A DNA stretch of 64,000 bases. It comes from Candidatus Galacturonatibacter soehngenii. GTDB lineage: Bacteria > Bacillota > Clostridia > Lachnospirales > Lachnospiraceae. The translations under genes and the position numbers were made by a program. Of this stretch, positions 38,568-47,535 are shown one piece after another; position 1 is the stretch's first letter, and each line of letters begins with the position of its first letter. The notes under the pieces are model-generated. The model did not search any database. It saw nothing but the letters and a program-made list of their open reading frames with translations, and was not told the origin of the DNA. The stretch spans positions 186,001 to 250,000 of the forward strand of contig NZ_WAGX01000003.1 of the NCBI RefSeq assembly GCF_008830185.1, read 5' to 3'.

Positions 38568-38596
38568 TTGACATGATTATTGGAAACGTTTATAAT
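38568..38596 (+). promoter_or_regulatory. nrdR-truA promoter with cre-like spacer
   Basis: TTGACA (38568-38573), 17-nt spacer, TATAAT (38591-38596), a consensus promoter. TTGGAAACGTTTAT at 38580-38593 resembles the CcpA cre consensus (WTGNAARCGNWWWC) except for the last base. Confidence 0.75.
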
Positions 38597-38651
38597 AAAA
38601 CAAATATAAACAAAGGATTAACTTAATGGTTATAAGTGTAGGAGGAAATCT

Positions 38652-39104
38652 ATGAAGTGTCCATTTTGTAGTAAAGAAAACACAAGGGTAATAGACTCAA
38701 GACCAGCAGATGATAATAGTTCCATTCGCAGAAGACGTCTTTGTGATGAGTGTGGGAAACGTTTCACCACCTATGAAAAGGTTGAAACAATTCCACTTAT
38801 TGTAATAAAAAAAGATAACAATCGTGAGCAATATGATCGTTCTAAAATAGAAGCTGGGGTGTTAAGAGCTTGCCATAAAAGACCGGTGTCTGTAAATGCC
38901 ATCAATCAGTTAATTGATGAAGTTGAGAATGAAATATTTAATTTGGAAGAGCGTGAGATAGAAAGCAAGCAAATTGGCGAAATCGTCATGGATAAATTAA
39001 AAGACTTAGAAGCGGTTGCATATGTAAGATTTGCCTCTGTATATCGTGAGTTTAAGGATGTTAATACCTTTATGGAGGAGTTAACAAAGATTTTAAATCA
39101 ATGA
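38652..39104 (+). CDS. nrdR: Transcriptional repressor NrdR
   Basis: 150 residues. N-terminal zinc ribbon MKCPFCSKENTRVIDSRP...CDECGKRFTTYE and an ATP-cone domain (about 49-139). It represses ribonucleotide reductase genes in response to dATP/ATP. Strong RBS AGGAGG. No nrd genes are in the window, so it acts in trans. It is followed 17 nt later by truA. Confidence 0.97.
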   Translation: MKCPFCSKENTRVIDSRPADDNSSIRRRRLCDECGKRFTTYEKVETIPLIVIKKDNNREQYDRSKIEAGVLRACHKRPVSVNAINQLIDEVENEIFNLEEREIESKQIGEIVMDKLKDLEAVAYVRFASVYREFKDVNTFMEELTKILNQ

Positions 39105-39121
39105 TGAGAGTGAAGTAAGCT

Positions 39122-39871
39122 ATGAAAAATTATATGTTAACCATTCAGTATGACGGAACTGCCTATAATGGATGGCAAAAGCAAAAAAATACAAAAAATA
39201 CAATCCAAGGAATCTTGGAAAATAAGTTAAGTATTCTTTTGAGTGAACAAATTGAGTTAAATGGCTCAGGAAGAACGGATCGTGGAGTTCATGCGATAGG
39301 TCAGACAGCGAATTTTAAAACAAAGTCAAAGATAGATCCCTCCTTATTTCTTGAAAGGCTAAATCATATATTGCCGTTGGATATTTTAGTAACTAAAATA
39401 GAGGAAGTTGACCTTACATTTCATAGCCGGTTTAGTGCTGTGAAAAAAAAATACAGCTACCATATTTACTACGGTGAAAAACCGAATGTTTTTCGCCGAA
39501 GGTATGTCTACCATTGTGAGGCAAATCTTGATATAGAACAAATGAAAAAAGCTTCTAAGCTTTTAATCGGAGTAAATGACTATAGAGGGTTTTCTTCCGT
39601 AAAAGATGTAGATAAAGATTGCGTAAGACAATTATATGATATTACGTTTGTAGAGGATAAGGAGGAGCTTATCCTTTGCTTTTTTGGAAATGGTTTTCTA
39701 TATAATATGGTAAGAATCTTAGCGGGAACCTTATTAGGTATTGGGAAGGGTGCATTATCGATAGATGATATAGAAAGGACACTTTTAACAAAAAAACGAG
39801 ACTTTGCAGGTGAAACGCTACCTTCCAAGGGGCTCGTATTAGAGAAAGTATACTATGATAGTAGGAAATAA
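39122..39871 (+). CDS. truA: tRNA pseudouridine synthase A (canonical copy)
   Basis: 249 residues. Intact catalytic motif GSGRTDRGVHAIGQ with the nucleophilic Asp, N-terminal YMLTIQYDGTAYNGWQK and C-terminal YNMVRILAGTLLGIGKG. Modifies positions 38-40 of the tRNA anticodon arm. In an operon with nrdR. Compare the paralogue at 31944-32687, where the Asp is replaced. Confidence 0.95.
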   Translation: MKNYMLTIQYDGTAYNGWQKQKNTKNTIQGILENKLSILLSEQIELNGSGRTDRGVHAIGQTANFKTKSKIDPSLFLERLNHILPLDILVTKIEEVDLTFHSRFSAVKKKYSYHIYYGEKPNVFRRRYVYHCEANLDIEQMKKASKLLIGVNDYRGFSSVKDVDKDCVRQLYDITFVEDKEELILCFFGNGFLYNMVRILAGTLLGIGKGALSIDDIERTLLTKKRDFAGETLPSKGLVLEKVYYDSRK

Positions 39872-39893
39872 AACAAGACGATATTTTGTTTAC

Positions 39894-39918
39894 TAACACT
39901 AAACTTATGGTTTAGTGA
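39894..39918. terminator. Hairpin after truA
   Basis: CACTAAAC pairs perfectly with GTTTAGTG around a 5-nt loop, followed by an A-rich tract; the T-run needed for a plus-strand terminator is missing, so its role is uncertain. Confidence 0.35.
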
Positions 39919-39945
39919 AAAAATAAAAAAAATTAAAAAAAAGAG

Positions 39946-39975
39946 TTGACTTAGTAAGGGGTAATGGTATATAAT
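39946..39975 (+). promoter_or_regulatory. Promoter of the structured RNA upstream of speA
   Basis: TTGACT (39946-39951), 18-nt spacer, TATAAT (39970-39975), 477 nt before the speA start codon. Confidence 0.75.
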
Positions 39976-39981
39976 TCAGCT

Positions 39982-40385
39982 TACAGCAAAAGCATTTAGT
40001 AGGTTTTTGCAGGAATTTTTTGACCATTTCTCATTCACGAAATTTCTCATGTGGATTTGAAATTAAGGCCATACGGACAGCCAGGTCAAATGCCGAATTG
40101 GCAACTTGGTTGCCTTATTGATTGAGTATTGTACTCAAATTTTATAAGTTGATGTTTTAATTGAAACATTGAGTTAGTGACTACACAACCGTGTGCATCT
40201 ACATGCACATCACACTTGTGAAACAATCAATAAGAGTGGTAAAAGTAATTCTTGCTATATAGACTCTATATGCTAATATTGGATAAATAAAATGAGAATG
40301 TAAATTCAAATATAAATAATACAAATTAGTGAACGAATTCAAGTGTAAAAGTAGTAGTAGACTGCCTTTGTACTTGATTTTTTTT
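39982..40385 (+). ncRNA. Candidate structured RNA of about 400 nt (leader or independent ncRNA)
   Basis: Lies between a near-consensus promoter and an intrinsic terminator and has no credible ORF. Exact long-range pairings are visible: TTTGACC (40019-40025) with GGTCAAA (40084-40090); CTTATTGATTG (40114-40124) with CAATCAATAAG (40224-40234). The second helix encloses hairpins TTGAGTA/TACTCAA (40122-40138), ATGTTT/AAACAT (40152-40169) and TGTGCAT/ATGCACA (40192-40209). GGCAAC-TTG-GTTGCC (40100-40114) sits between the two long helices. I cannot assign a known class. It is either a regulatory leader of the polyamine operon ending in an attenuator, or a free-standing ncRNA. Confidence 0.65.
40339..40385 (+). 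terminator. Terminator ending the structured RNA, upstream of speA
   Basis: TCAAGTGTAAAAG pairs with CTTTGTACTTGA (two wobbles, one bulge) followed by eight T at 40378-40385. It is 66 nt before the speA start and could act as an attenuator. Confidence 0.75.
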
Positions 40386-40451
40386 GTTTATCAATAATTT
40401 TCATTTGCAAGGGTGATTTGGTTTAGTTTGAAAGTATAGTGGAGGTAAGTT

Positions 40452-41897
40452 ATGCAATTAAATCAAAATCGCATGCCGATTTACGAGGCTTTAAACAATT
40501 TTAAGAAGGAACGTGTGGTTCCATTTGATGTCCCTGGGCACAAGAGGGGAAAAGGTAACGAAGAGCTTACTAATTTTTTAGGGGATAAATGTCTTGCAGT
40601 GGATGTGAATTCAATGAAGCCACTAGATAACTTGTGTCATCCTATGTCAGTCATACGTGAAGCTGAAGAGCTGGTTGCAGATGCCTTTGGAGCAGCCCAT
40701 GGTTTTTTAATGGTTGGTGGAACAACTTCAGCCGTACAAAGTATGGTGTTAGCTGCCTGCAAAGCAGGAGATAAGATTATTATGCCTAGAAACGTACATA
40801 GAAGTGCCATCAATGCATTGATTTTAAGTGGAGCGACTCCTGTTTACGTGAATCCAGGTGTGGATAATCGATTGGGAATAGCCCTTGGTATGTCTTTAAA
40901 AGAATTGGAGAAAGTAATAAAAGAGAATCCAGATGCAAAGGCTATTCTTGTCAATAATCCTACTTATTATGGAATTTGCTCTGATATTAAAGGGATTACA
41001 GAGCTTGCGCATAAGCATGGTATGCTAGTTCTTGCAGATGAAGCACACGGAACACATTTTTATTTTGATGAAAACCTGCCTATTTCAGCCATGGAGGCTG
41101 GTGCAGACATGGCGGCTATTAGTATGCATAAGTCAGGTGGAAGTTTAACACAAAGCTCCTTATTATTACTTGGTCCTAATGTAAATGAAGGCTATGTAAG
41201 ACAGATTATTAATTTAACACAAACTACAAGTGGTTCCTACTTGCTCATGTCAAGCCTTGACATTTCAAGAAAAAATCTAGCGTTACATGGAAGAGATATT
41301 TTTGAGAAGGTAAGAAGCTTGGCTCATTATGCAAGACAAGAAATCAATCAGATTGGCGATTACTATGCATATGCCAGAGAACTTGTGAATAACGATACCA
41401 TTTTTGATTATGATGTAACAAAATTATCGATTAACACTTTAGACATTGGATTAGCGGGAATCGAAGTATATGATTTGTTAAGAGATGAATATGGAATTCA
41501 AATTGAGTTTGGTGATATTGGAAATATATTAGCATACATCTCAGTAGGAGATAGAGAACGTGACATTGAAAGGCTCGTGAGTGCATTAGCTGAAATCCGA
41601 AGAAGGTATAAGAAAGATAGAGCAGGTATGCTTGATCATGAATATATTAATCCAATTGTTACAGTAACGCCTCAGCAGGCATTTTATGGAGAGAAATATT
41701 CCGTGCCGATTGGAGAAAGTATTGGTAAGGTATGTAGTGAATTTGTTATGTGTTATCCTCCTGGAATACCCGTTTTAGCACCAGGTGAGAGGATTACAAA
41801 GGATATTTTGGATTACATTTTATATGCGAAGGAAAAAGGTTGCTTTATGACTGGACCAGAGGATATGAAAATAGAGAATTTAAACGTATTAAAATAG
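40452..41897 (+). CDS. speA: Arginine (Orn/Lys/Arg) decarboxylase, fold type I PLP
   Basis: 481 residues, close to Bacillus SpeA in size. PLP-binding Lys227 in SMHKSGGSLTQSS, with DEAHG at 196-200 and FDVPGHKRG near the N terminus. Probably makes agmatine from arginine; lysine or ornithine specificity cannot be excluded from sequence alone. GGAGG precedes the ATG. First gene of the polyamine cluster, 13 nt before speE. Confidence 0.9.
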   Translation: MQLNQNRMPIYEALNNFKKERVVPFDVPGHKRGKGNEELTNFLGDKCLAVDVNSMKPLDNLCHPMSVIREAEELVADAFGAAHGFLMVGGTTSAVQSMVLAACKAGDKIIMPRNVHRSAINALILSGATPVYVNPGVDNRLGIALGMSLKELEKVIKENPDAKAILVNNPTYYGICSDIKGITELAHKHGMLVLADEAHGTHFYFDENLPISAMEAGADMAAISMHKSGGSLTQSSLLLLGPNVNEGYVRQIINLTQTTSGSYLLMSSLDISRKNLALHGRDIFEKVRSLAHYARQEINQIGDYYAYARELVNNDTIFDYDVTKLSINTLDIGLAGIEVYDLLRDEYGIQIEFGDIGNILAYISVGDRERDIERLVSALAEIRRRYKKDRAGMLDHEYINPIVTVTPQQAFYGEKYSVPIGESIGKVCSEFVMCYPPGIPVLAPGERITKDILDYILYAKEKGCFMTGPEDMKIENLNVLK

Positions 41898-41910
41898 GAG
41901 GAGAAAGCAG

Positions 41911-42762
41911 ATGGAATTTTGGTTTACCGAGCATCATACCCCTGGGGTTAATTTTTCAATCAAGGTAGATAGGCAATTATTTAGTGCTCAAAGTGAAATA
42001 CAGCGCATTGATATTTTTGAATCCAAGGATTTTGGACGCTTCCTTGCTATGGATGGAAATATGATGTTAACCGAAAAAGATGAATTTATTTACCATGAAA
42101 TGATCGTGCATGTTCCAATGGCGGTTCATCCAAATGTTAAGAAAGTATTAGTAATTGGCGCTGGTGATGGCGGAGTGATTCGTGAATTAGCTAGATATGA
42201 AACCATAGAACATATAGACATGGTAGAACAAGATGAGTTGGTGGTAGAGGTTTGTAAAAAATATCTGCCTGTGACTGCCTGTTGTTTGGATGATAAACGT
42301 GTTGAAATCATTTATCAGGATGAACTTAAATTCGTTAGGAATTGTCACAATGAATATGATTTGATTATAGTCGATTCAACAGATCCTTTCGGACCAGCAG
42401 AAGGTTTATTTACAAAAGAATTCTATGGAAGCTGTGAAAAGGCATTAAAAGAAGATGGAATTATGGTAAACCAGCATGAGAGTGCCTTTTATAACGATGA
42501 TGCTATCATGATGCAACGAATTCATAAAAGGATTGTAGAAAGTTTTCCAATTAGCAAAGTCTATCAGGCACATATTCCGACGTATCATTCGGGCTATTGG
42601 CTCTTTGGATTTGCATCGAAAAAGTATCACCCTATTAAAGACTTTAGCAGTACCAGATGGAATGCAAGAGGCCTTCATACAAAATACTATAATACACAGT
42701 TACATGTGGGGGCATTTGCCTTACCAAACTATATTGAAGAATTACTACGTGATGTAGAATAA
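41911..42762 (+). CDS. speE: Spermidine synthase-like aminopropyltransferase
   Basis: 283 residues. The aminopropyl-donor site VLVIGAGDGGVIRELARYE and the catalytic Asp segment IIVDSTDPFGPAEGLF are intact, with the N-terminal beta domain FWFTEHHTPGVNFSIKV. It should transfer aminopropyl from decarboxylated SAM, but no SAM decarboxylase (SpeD) gene is in the window, and the next two genes encode the alternative carboxyspermidine route. The acceptor could be putrescine, agmatine or another amine. Confidence 0.92.
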   Translation: MEFWFTEHHTPGVNFSIKVDRQLFSAQSEIQRIDIFESKDFGRFLAMDGNMMLTEKDEFIYHEMIVHVPMAVHPNVKKVLVIGAGDGGVIRELARYETIEHIDMVEQDELVVEVCKKYLPVTACCLDDKRVEIIYQDELKFVRNCHNEYDLIIVDSTDPFGPAEGLFTKEFYGSCEKALKEDGIMVNQHESAFYNDDAIMMQRIHKRIVESFPISKVYQAHIPTYHSGYWLFGFASKKYHPIKDFSSTRWNARGLHTKYYNTQLHVGAFALPNYIEELLRDVE

Positions 42763-42793
42763 GATAGAATAACAATTACTAGGAGGAATTACA

Positions 42794-43996
42794 ATGGGAA
42801 AAGCGTTAATCATTGGTTGTGGAGGAGTTGCAAAAGTTGCAATTCATAAATGTTGTCAAAACAGTGAGGTATTTGAGGAAATCATGATAGCGAGCCGTAC
42901 AAAAAGCAAATGCGACGAACTAAAAGAGGAATTAGAAAAAAAGACGAAAACTATTATTCATACCGCACAAGTAGATGCGGATAATGTAGAGGAGCTCGTT
43001 AAATTAATAAAGCTATTTCAACCAGACGTTGTTTTGAATTTAGCATTGCCATATCAAGATTTAAGCATTATGGATGCATGTCTTGAGACAAAGACGCATT
43101 ATATTGATACGGCTAATTATGAACCGTTAGATACAGCCAAATTTGAATACAAATGGCAATGGGAATACAAAGAGAAGTTTAAAGAAGCAGGAATTATGGC
43201 ACTTCTTGGCAGCGGATTTGATCCTGGTGTAACGGGGGTATTTTCTGCTTATGCCCTAAAACATGAGTTTGATGAAATCAACTATATTGATATTTTAGAT
43301 TGCAATGGAGGAGACCATGGTTATCCATTTGCAACAAACTTTAATCCTGAAATTAACATTCGAGAAGTATCTGCCAATGGAAGCTATTGGCAAGATGGTA
43401 AGTGGGTAGAGACAAAGCCAATGGAAATTAAAAGAGAATATGACTTTAAAGGAGTAGGCAAAAAGGATATGTATTTACTCCACCATGAGGAATTAGAGTC
43501 TCTTGCAATCAATATTCCAGGTATCAAAAGAATTCGATTCTTTATGACTTTTGGACAAAGTTACCTCACACATTTAAAATGTCTTGAAAATGTTGGAATG
43601 ACATCGATCGAGCCAATTGAATACGAAGGAATGAAAATTGTTCCATTACAGTTTTTAAAAGCAGTTCTTCCAGATCCAGCTAGTCTTGGTCCGAGAACAG
43701 TTGGTAAGACCAATATCGGCTGTATCTTTAGAGGAAAAAAGGATGGTAAAGACAAAACATATTATTTATATAATATTTGTGACCATCAAGAATGTTATAA
43801 AGAAGTTGGTTCTCAAGCAATTAGTTATACCACAGGAGTTCCAGCTATGATAGGAGCAATGCTTGTGATGAATGGAACATGGAGTGGAAAAGGTGTATTT
43901 AATATAGAAGAATTTGATCCAGATCCATTTATGGAAGCATTAAATAAATGGGGGCTTCCATGGGAAGAGGATTTTAACCCAGTATTAGTAGATTAA
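42794..43996 (+). CDS. Carboxynorspermidine/carboxyspermidine dehydrogenase (saccharopine dehydrogenase family)
   Basis: 400 residues, N-terminal Rossmann fold KALIIGCGGVAKVAIHKC and the family segment ALLGSGFDPGVTGVFSAYAL. Members of this group reductively couple aspartate semialdehyde with a diamine to give carboxy(nor)spermidine. The assignment over saccharopine dehydrogenase proper rests on the nspC-type decarboxylase encoded 13 nt downstream. AGGAGG precedes the ATG. Confidence 0.88.
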   Translation: MGKALIIGCGGVAKVAIHKCCQNSEVFEEIMIASRTKSKCDELKEELEKKTKTIIHTAQVDADNVEELVKLIKLFQPDVVLNLALPYQDLSIMDACLETKTHYIDTANYEPLDTAKFEYKWQWEYKEKFKEAGIMALLGSGFDPGVTGVFSAYALKHEFDEINYIDILDCNGGDHGYPFATNFNPEINIREVSANGSYWQDGKWVETKPMEIKREYDFKGVGKKDMYLLHHEELESLAINIPGIKRIRFFMTFGQSYLTHLKCLENVGMTSIEPIEYEGMKIVPLQFLKAVLPDPASLGPRTVGKTNIGCIFRGKKDGKDKTYYLYNICDHQECYKEVGSQAISYTTGVPAMIGAMLVMNGTWSGKGVFNIEEFDPDPFMEALNKWGLPWEEDFNPVLVD

Positions 43997-44009
43997 GAAA
44001 GAGGAATCC

Positions 44010-45134
44010 ATGAATTACGAGAATATACAAACGCCTTGCTATGTAGTGGAGGAAGATAAACTAATAAAAAACTTGGAAATATTAAAAGATGTCATAGATA
44101 AAACAGGCTGTCATATCTTGCTTGCACAGAAGTGTTTTTCCATGTATTCAGTGTATCCACTTATACGCAAGTATTTAAATGGAACGACTTCAAGTGGTTT
44201 GTATGAAGCTAAGCTTGCTCATGAATATATGCATGGAGAAAACCATATTTATGCAGCTGCTTATCGAGAAGATGAAATAGAAGAAATTTTCACAATCTGT
44301 GACCATGTGGTATTTAATTCCTTTGCCCAATGGGAAAAATACAAACCACTTGCGATTAAATATAAAAAAGAGTGTGGTATTCGCATCAATCCTTCCTGCT
44401 CAACACAGGAGGGACATGCGATTTACGATCCTTGTGCGCCTTTTTCTAGAATGGGAGTGACAAAAGATAATTTTAGAGATGATTTGTTAGAAGGCATATC
44501 AGGATTACATTTTCACACATTGTGCGAGCAGAATTCAGATGATTTACTCACTACATTAAAAGCAGTAGAGGAACAATTTGGTTCTTATCTATATCAAATG
44601 AAATGGCTAAATTTTGGTGGGGGACATCATATAACAAGAAAAGATTATGATATAGAGACGTTGATTTATTGTATCAAGCATATGAAAGAGACGTATGATT
44701 TAGAGATTTACCTTGAGCCTGGAGAAGCAGTTGCCTTAGATGCAGGATATCTGGTTACTACGGTGCTAGATATCGTTGAAAACGGTATGAATATAGCAAT
44801 ACTTGATACCTCAGCAGCTTGCCATATGCCAGATGTACTTGAGATGCCTTATCGCCCACAAATTGTTGGGGGATATGATGCAAAGGAAAAACCATATACG
44901 TATCGCCTTGGGGGACCAACTTGTCTTTCAGGAGATATCATAGGAGATTATTCTTTTGAAAAGCCTTTACAAATTGGTTCTAAACTATTATTATGTGATA
45001 TGGCAATTTATTCTATGGTAAAGAATAATACCTTTAATGGAATGAAATTACCTGCAATTGCATTAAAAAAAGGTGAAACAATAGAGATAGTCAAAGAATT
45101 TGGCTATGATGATTTTAAGATGCGCCTTTCCTGA
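44010..45134 (+). CDS. nspC: Carboxynorspermidine/carboxyspermidine decarboxylase
   Basis: 374 residues, fold type III PLP enzyme. PLP Lys41 in LLAQKCFSMYSVYP, then TTSSGLYEAKLAHEYM, glycine loop LNFGGGHHITRKDYD and the dimer-site segment GPTCLSGDIIGDY. It decarboxylates the product of the upstream dehydrogenase to (nor)spermidine. The stop is 33 nt before the histidine kinase ATG with no hairpin terminator between. Confidence 0.92.
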   Translation: MNYENIQTPCYVVEEDKLIKNLEILKDVIDKTGCHILLAQKCFSMYSVYPLIRKYLNGTTSSGLYEAKLAHEYMHGENHIYAAAYREDEIEEIFTICDHVVFNSFAQWEKYKPLAIKYKKECGIRINPSCSTQEGHAIYDPCAPFSRMGVTKDNFRDDLLEGISGLHFHTLCEQNSDDLLTTLKAVEEQFGSYLYQMKWLNFGGGHHITRKDYDIETLIYCIKHMKETYDLEIYLEPGEAVALDAGYLVTTVLDIVENGMNIAILDTSAACHMPDVLEMPYRPQIVGGYDAKEKPYTYRLGGPTCLSGDIIGDYSFEKPLQIGSKLLLCDMAIYSMVKNNTFNGMKLPAIALKKGETIEIVKEFGYDDFKMRLS

Positions 45135-45167
45135 TGGAGGGTGCATTTTAAATTAACGGGGGAAAAA

Positions 45168-46652
45168 ATGCTTAAAAAAAGACTAATATCCTTTTGGAAT
45201 GAACTTTCATTAAAAACAAAACTATATATGATAATGATAAGTGTAGGGGTTTTAATGACTGTGGCAATACTTGTAAATGCAAGTGTGATTTACGGGTTTA
45301 TTGGTGATGTAAAAGTATTAATGGATGATAATCTATCTAGTTATAAGTTTCAGGAAGCACTCAAACAAGAAGCAGATGATTTTGAAAAACTAATCAGAAA
45401 TAATACTTCAGAGAACGAAAAAAAATTTGTACAATCATGTGAAGTAACGCAAAAAAACCTCAGGGCAATACCTTACGACTACAGATTGACTGGAGAAGCA
45501 AGGTATGCAATTACATGGAATATTAAGAATAGTTATGAAGAGTACAAAAAACAAAGAGATAAAGTCTTATCCATGAGATCAAACGAAACGGGATATATCA
45601 AAGAATTATATAAAACTTATCAAATGCAAGATTACATCCAAGACTATGCTGCACGTCTTATGAAGGAGGTCTTGGATGGAGGTAATATTTATTATGAAGA
45701 AAGGGTAGTATTTTTAAAGCGCTTTCCATATGTTATTTGTATTAGTGGCTTACTAGCATTAACACTGTTCTTTTATTTGACAGGAATGTTGACTAAGAAT
45801 ATTATTACCGTATTGTCAGATTTGGTTCATGCTTCAAAGGGGATTGAAAAGAATGACTTTACAGTACGTGATGTCAAATGGGAAGGTAAGGATGAAGTAG
45901 GACAATTAGTTTATGCATTTAATAAGATGAAGCATTCCATGCAAGATTATGTACATACGCTAGAGGAAAAACGTGAAGTGGAAGAAAAACTTCACAAACA
46001 AGAATTAGAGCAGACGAAACTTGAGCAGCGCTTCTCTGAAGCACAGCTACAATTAATCAAAAGCCAGTTGAATCCACATTTTCTTTTTAATACGCTAAAT
46101 ATGATTTTTCGAATGACTCAAATAGAAGAAGCACCAACATCACAGGAAATGTTACGGGTCTTAAGTAACCTTCTTCGATATAGCCTTCGAACCACGGCTC
46201 CATTTGCACCTTTAAATCAGGAGCTAAGGATAGTGGAAGATTACATGTACATTCAAGAAAAACGCTTTGGAGATCGAATCAGTTGGAAAATTGAATGTGA
46301 TGTACAAACCCAGATGATCGAACTTCCTGTCTTTCTATTACAACCATTGGTTGAAAATGCAGTAATACATGGGATTTCTATGAAAGAGGATGGTGGAAGC
46401 ATAAAGATTGCAATTAAACAAAATATGGAGCAATTATACATCGAAGTAAGTGATACAGGTCTAGGTATGAAGTTAGAAAAATTAGAACAGATACGAAGTG
46501 CCATAAAACAACGGGGTAAGGGCGTTGGCATTGGTTTGGGAAATATATACCGAAGAATTTCAGCCTATTATGAACATGGAGAAGTCCAAGTGGATAGTCG
46601 TGAAAATGAGGGTACTCGTATTCAGATTATTTTGGGAAGGAGAAAACAATAA
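45168..46652 (+). CDS. LytS/YesM-type sensor histidine kinase
   Basis: 494 residues. Transmembrane helix 1 (about 19-41), an extracytoplasmic, mostly helical sensor (about 42-184), helix 2 (about 186-207), HAMP, coiled coil, His_kinase domain with SQLNPHFLFNTLNMIFRM, and HATPase with PLVENAVIHGI and DTGLGM. ATG 45168 follows GGGGGAAAA. The stop overlaps the response-regulator start (ATGTA-type, one base). Kinases of this group usually control adjacent carbohydrate ABC importers, as here; it also directly follows the polyamine genes. Confidence 0.93.
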   Translation: MLKKRLISFWNELSLKTKLYMIMISVGVLMTVAILVNASVIYGFIGDVKVLMDDNLSSYKFQEALKQEADDFEKLIRNNTSENEKKFVQSCEVTQKNLRAIPYDYRLTGEARYAITWNIKNSYEEYKKQRDKVLSMRSNETGYIKELYKTYQMQDYIQDYAARLMKEVLDGGNIYYEERVVFLKRFPYVICISGLLALTLFFYLTGMLTKNIITVLSDLVHASKGIEKNDFTVRDVKWEGKDEVGQLVYAFNKMKHSMQDYVHTLEEKREVEEKLHKQELEQTKLEQRFSEAQLQLIKSQLNPHFLFNTLNMIFRMTQIEEAPTSQEMLRVLSNLLRYSLRTTAPFAPLNQELRIVEDYMYIQEKRFGDRISWKIECDVQTQMIELPVFLLQPLVENAVIHGISMKEDGGSIKIAIKQNMEQLYIEVSDTGLGMKLEKLEQIRSAIKQRGKGVGIGLGNIYRRISAYYEHGEVQVDSRENEGTRIQIILGRRKQ

Positions 46653-47485
46653 TGTATCGGATTCTAATAGCGGAGGATGAATTAATTGAGAGAATGATGT
46701 TAAAAAAGACTCTGCAAAAAATATTTGGGGATTTATGTGAGATATTGGAAGCGGAAAATGGAAAAAGAGCATTAGAGGTTTTTAGAAGCACAGACATTCA
46801 TGTTGCTATTTTAGATATTGAAATGCCAGGGCTAAAAGGAATTGAGGCGGCGGAAATTATGCGACGTGAAAAAGAAGGATTTTGTATTATTTTTCTTACG
46901 GCGTACGATAAATTCGAATATGCAAAAAAAGCGATTGCCGTACATGCACTTGAATATTTACTAAAACCATATTCCGAAAAAGAGTTAGTGTCTGTGGTAG
47001 AAGAGGCCCTTCATCTTGCAGAGGAATATGAAAAAAGAAAAGAGGATACCTCCTATGCGCCAAAAGTTATGGAGCTTATGGGAAATAGTAATACGAATAA
47101 GCAAGAAGTGGCTTCAGAAATGCAAATGATACAAGATGAAAACAATGTAAGTCGTTTCAATGTATTAGTATCCTTAGTAGAAGAGTATGTAAGAAGTAAT
47201 TATATGAATGATATTTCAATGCAAGAGGCAGCCAGATGTATCAATTATTCTGATACTTATTTTTGTAAAATGTTTAAGCAACAGTTTGGTCAAAACTTTA
47301 CAACATATTTAACCGAATATCGGATGAATGAGGCAAAAAAGTTACTTAAGCAGCCTAATGTGAGTGTGAAAGAAGTAGGAGCAAGAGTTGGATATCCAGA
47401 TTCTAGTTATTTTGCAAGAGTATTTCGTAGAATTATTGGTGTTAGTCCATCAGAATATCAATTACAAAAGATGAAAGAAATATAA
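46652..47485 (+). CDS. AraC-type response regulator (YesN-like)
   Basis: 277 residues. Receiver domain with phospho-acceptor Asp55 in HVAILDIEMPG, Lys in YLLKPYSEKEL, a linker, and a C-terminal AraC double HTH (about 175-277: MQEAARCINYSDTYFCKMFK and VGYPDSSYFARVFRRIIG). Pairs with the preceding kinase. The palindromes at 47535-47595, before the sugar importer operon, are its likely targets. Confidence 0.94.
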   Translation: MYRILIAEDELIERMMLKKTLQKIFGDLCEILEAENGKRALEVFRSTDIHVAILDIEMPGLKGIEAAEIMRREKEGFCIIFLTAYDKFEYAKKAIAVHALEYLLKPYSEKELVSVVEEALHLAEEYEKRKEDTSYAPKVMELMGNSNTNKQEVASEMQMIQDENNVSRFNVLVSLVEEYVRSNYMNDISMQEAARCINYSDTYFCKMFKQQFGQNFTTYLTEYRMNEAKKLLKQPNVSVKEVGARVGYPDSSYFARVFRRIIGVSPSEYQLQKMKEI

Positions 47486-47497
47486 AATAAATTGTTG

Positions 47498-47535
47498 AAA
47501 AATATTGTCGTTTTTTACATGACAATATTTTTTTT
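47498..47535 (+). terminator. Terminator after the response regulator
   Basis: AAATATTGTC pairs with GACAATATTT around an 11-nt loop; T-run to 47535. Confidence 0.82.

Noticed and set aside
39982-40385. tmRNA, 6S RNA, RNase P RNA or SRP RNA
   Set aside because: None of the conserved sequences of these RNAs (such as the tmRNA ends or the SRP GGAA tetraloop region) is visible.
42794-43996. Saccharopine dehydrogenase of lysine metabolism
   Set aside because: Its partner nspC-type decarboxylase and position in a polyamine cluster favour carboxy(nor)spermidine dehydrogenase.
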